NCBI GenBank assembly: GCA_015223225.1
Contig: JADFCQ010000004.1
Coordinates: forward strand, 496,001 to 560,000
Length of the DNA: 64,000 bases
Direction of reading: 5' to 3'
From: Acetobacteraceae bacterium H6797
GTDB lineage: Bacteria > Pseudomonadota > Alphaproteobacteria > Acetobacterales > Acetobacteraceae
The stretch's first letter is position 1; each line of letters starts with the position of its first letter. The translations under genes were made by a program, and so were the position numbers. The notes under the pieces are model-generated. The model was not told the DNA's origin. It saw only the letters and a program-made list of their open reading frames with translations, and ran no database searches. Below, piece after piece: positions 63,770-64,000 of this stretch.

Positions 63770-64000
63770 ATGGCCGATCCCGCCCTCGCTCTTCCCTTCG
63801 ATGCCGAGACGCTGCTGGAAGGGCTGCGCCCCTGGGTGGAATGCGAAAGCCCGACCTTCGACCGGGAGGCGGTGAACCGCATGATGGACCTCGCGAGTCG
63901 CGATCTCGCGCTCATGGGGGCCAGCATCGAGCGCATTCCGGGCCGGATGGGCTTCGGCGATTGCGTGCGGGCGCATTTCCCGCATCCCGACCGGGGCCGC
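63770..64000 (+). CDS. M20-family metallopeptidase, N-terminal part (cut by window)
   Basis: Seventy-seven codons are visible: LLEGLRPWVECESPTFDREA, then VNRMMDLASRDLALMGASIE. This matches the start of carboxypeptidase G2/ArgE-type M20 peptidases. The zinc ligands lie beyond the window. GGAGAA lies 9 nt before the ATG. It is divergent from the TauD-like gene across 126 nt. Confidence 0.8.
   Translation, partial: MADPALALPFDAETLLEGLRPWVECESPTFDREAVNRMMDLASRDLALMGASIERIPGRMGFGDCVRAHFPHPDRGR

Overview
The window reads as chromosomal DNA of a high-G+C alphaproteobacterium. The gene content and order (leuB-leuD-leuC beside rplS-trmD-rimM-rpsP-ffh, glnB-glnA, rpoH next to an RluD-type synthase and a DUF6476 protein) fit Rhodospirillales/Acetobacterales, most likely Acetobacteraceae (Roseomonas-like). 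That placement rests on gene content and protein style, not on a search. No transposase, integrase, phage gene or CRISPR array was seen.

Region 1 (1-18.1 kb) is mainly core: leucine biosynthesis, a ribosome/SRP operon, two lipoproteins, an aminotransferase, the nitrogen genes glnB and glnA (each with a sigma-54-type GG-N10-GC site upstream), rpoH, rluD, tRNA-Glu(CTC), two small proteins and an HWE-family sensor kinase. An ABC exporter (18.3-20.0 kb) marks the boundary.

Region 2 (20.0-56.7 kb) is a catabolic block of about 36 kb. A rightward operon (20.95-27.3 kb) encodes a MaoC-type hydratase, a BisC-like molybdoenzyme, a two-subunit CoA-transferase, an SDR dehydrogenase and a BKACE beta-keto acid cleavage enzyme; a divergent IclR regulator sits before it. 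A long leftward set (47.4 to 27.4 kb) encodes a peptide-type binding protein, two complete paralogous Dpp-type permease/ATPase sets, a small MaoC protein, HyuA/HyuB hydantoinase/oxoprolinase subunits, a MocR regulator, an orphan binding protein, a class III aminotransferase, a CaiD-like hydratase and an acyl-CoA ligase. A rightward operon (47.5-52.9 kb) encodes two acyl-CoA dehydrogenases, a second CaiD-like hydratase, a dihydropyrimidinase-like amidohydrolase and a CobW-type GTPase, followed by a ROK regulator, another binding protein and a dienelactone-hydrolase-like enzyme. Together these look like uptake, amide or ring opening, deamination, CoA activation, beta-oxidation-like steps and BKACE cleavage of a small nitrogenous, possibly carnitine/betaine-like or cyclic amide compound. 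The substrate is not identified.

The main new observation is a 28-bp element present before three separate transcription units of this block: the IclR/MaoC divergent gap (20871-20898), the acyl-CoA ligase (29025-29052) and the acyl-CoA dehydrogenase/binding-protein divergent gap (47467-47494). Eighteen of 28 positions are identical in all three. This suggests the scattered operons form one regulon, plausibly under the local IclR protein.

Region 3 (56.7-64 kb) carries a Tat-type metallo-beta-lactamase-fold protein, a pyridoxamine-oxidase-like flavoprotein divergent from a MocR regulator with repeated GACCAAT boxes between them, a 2-oxoglutarate/Fe(II) oxygenase, a TerB/DUF533 protein, an Asp/Glu-racemase-family protein and a TauD-like protein that both seem to lack catalytic residues, and the start of an M20 peptidase.
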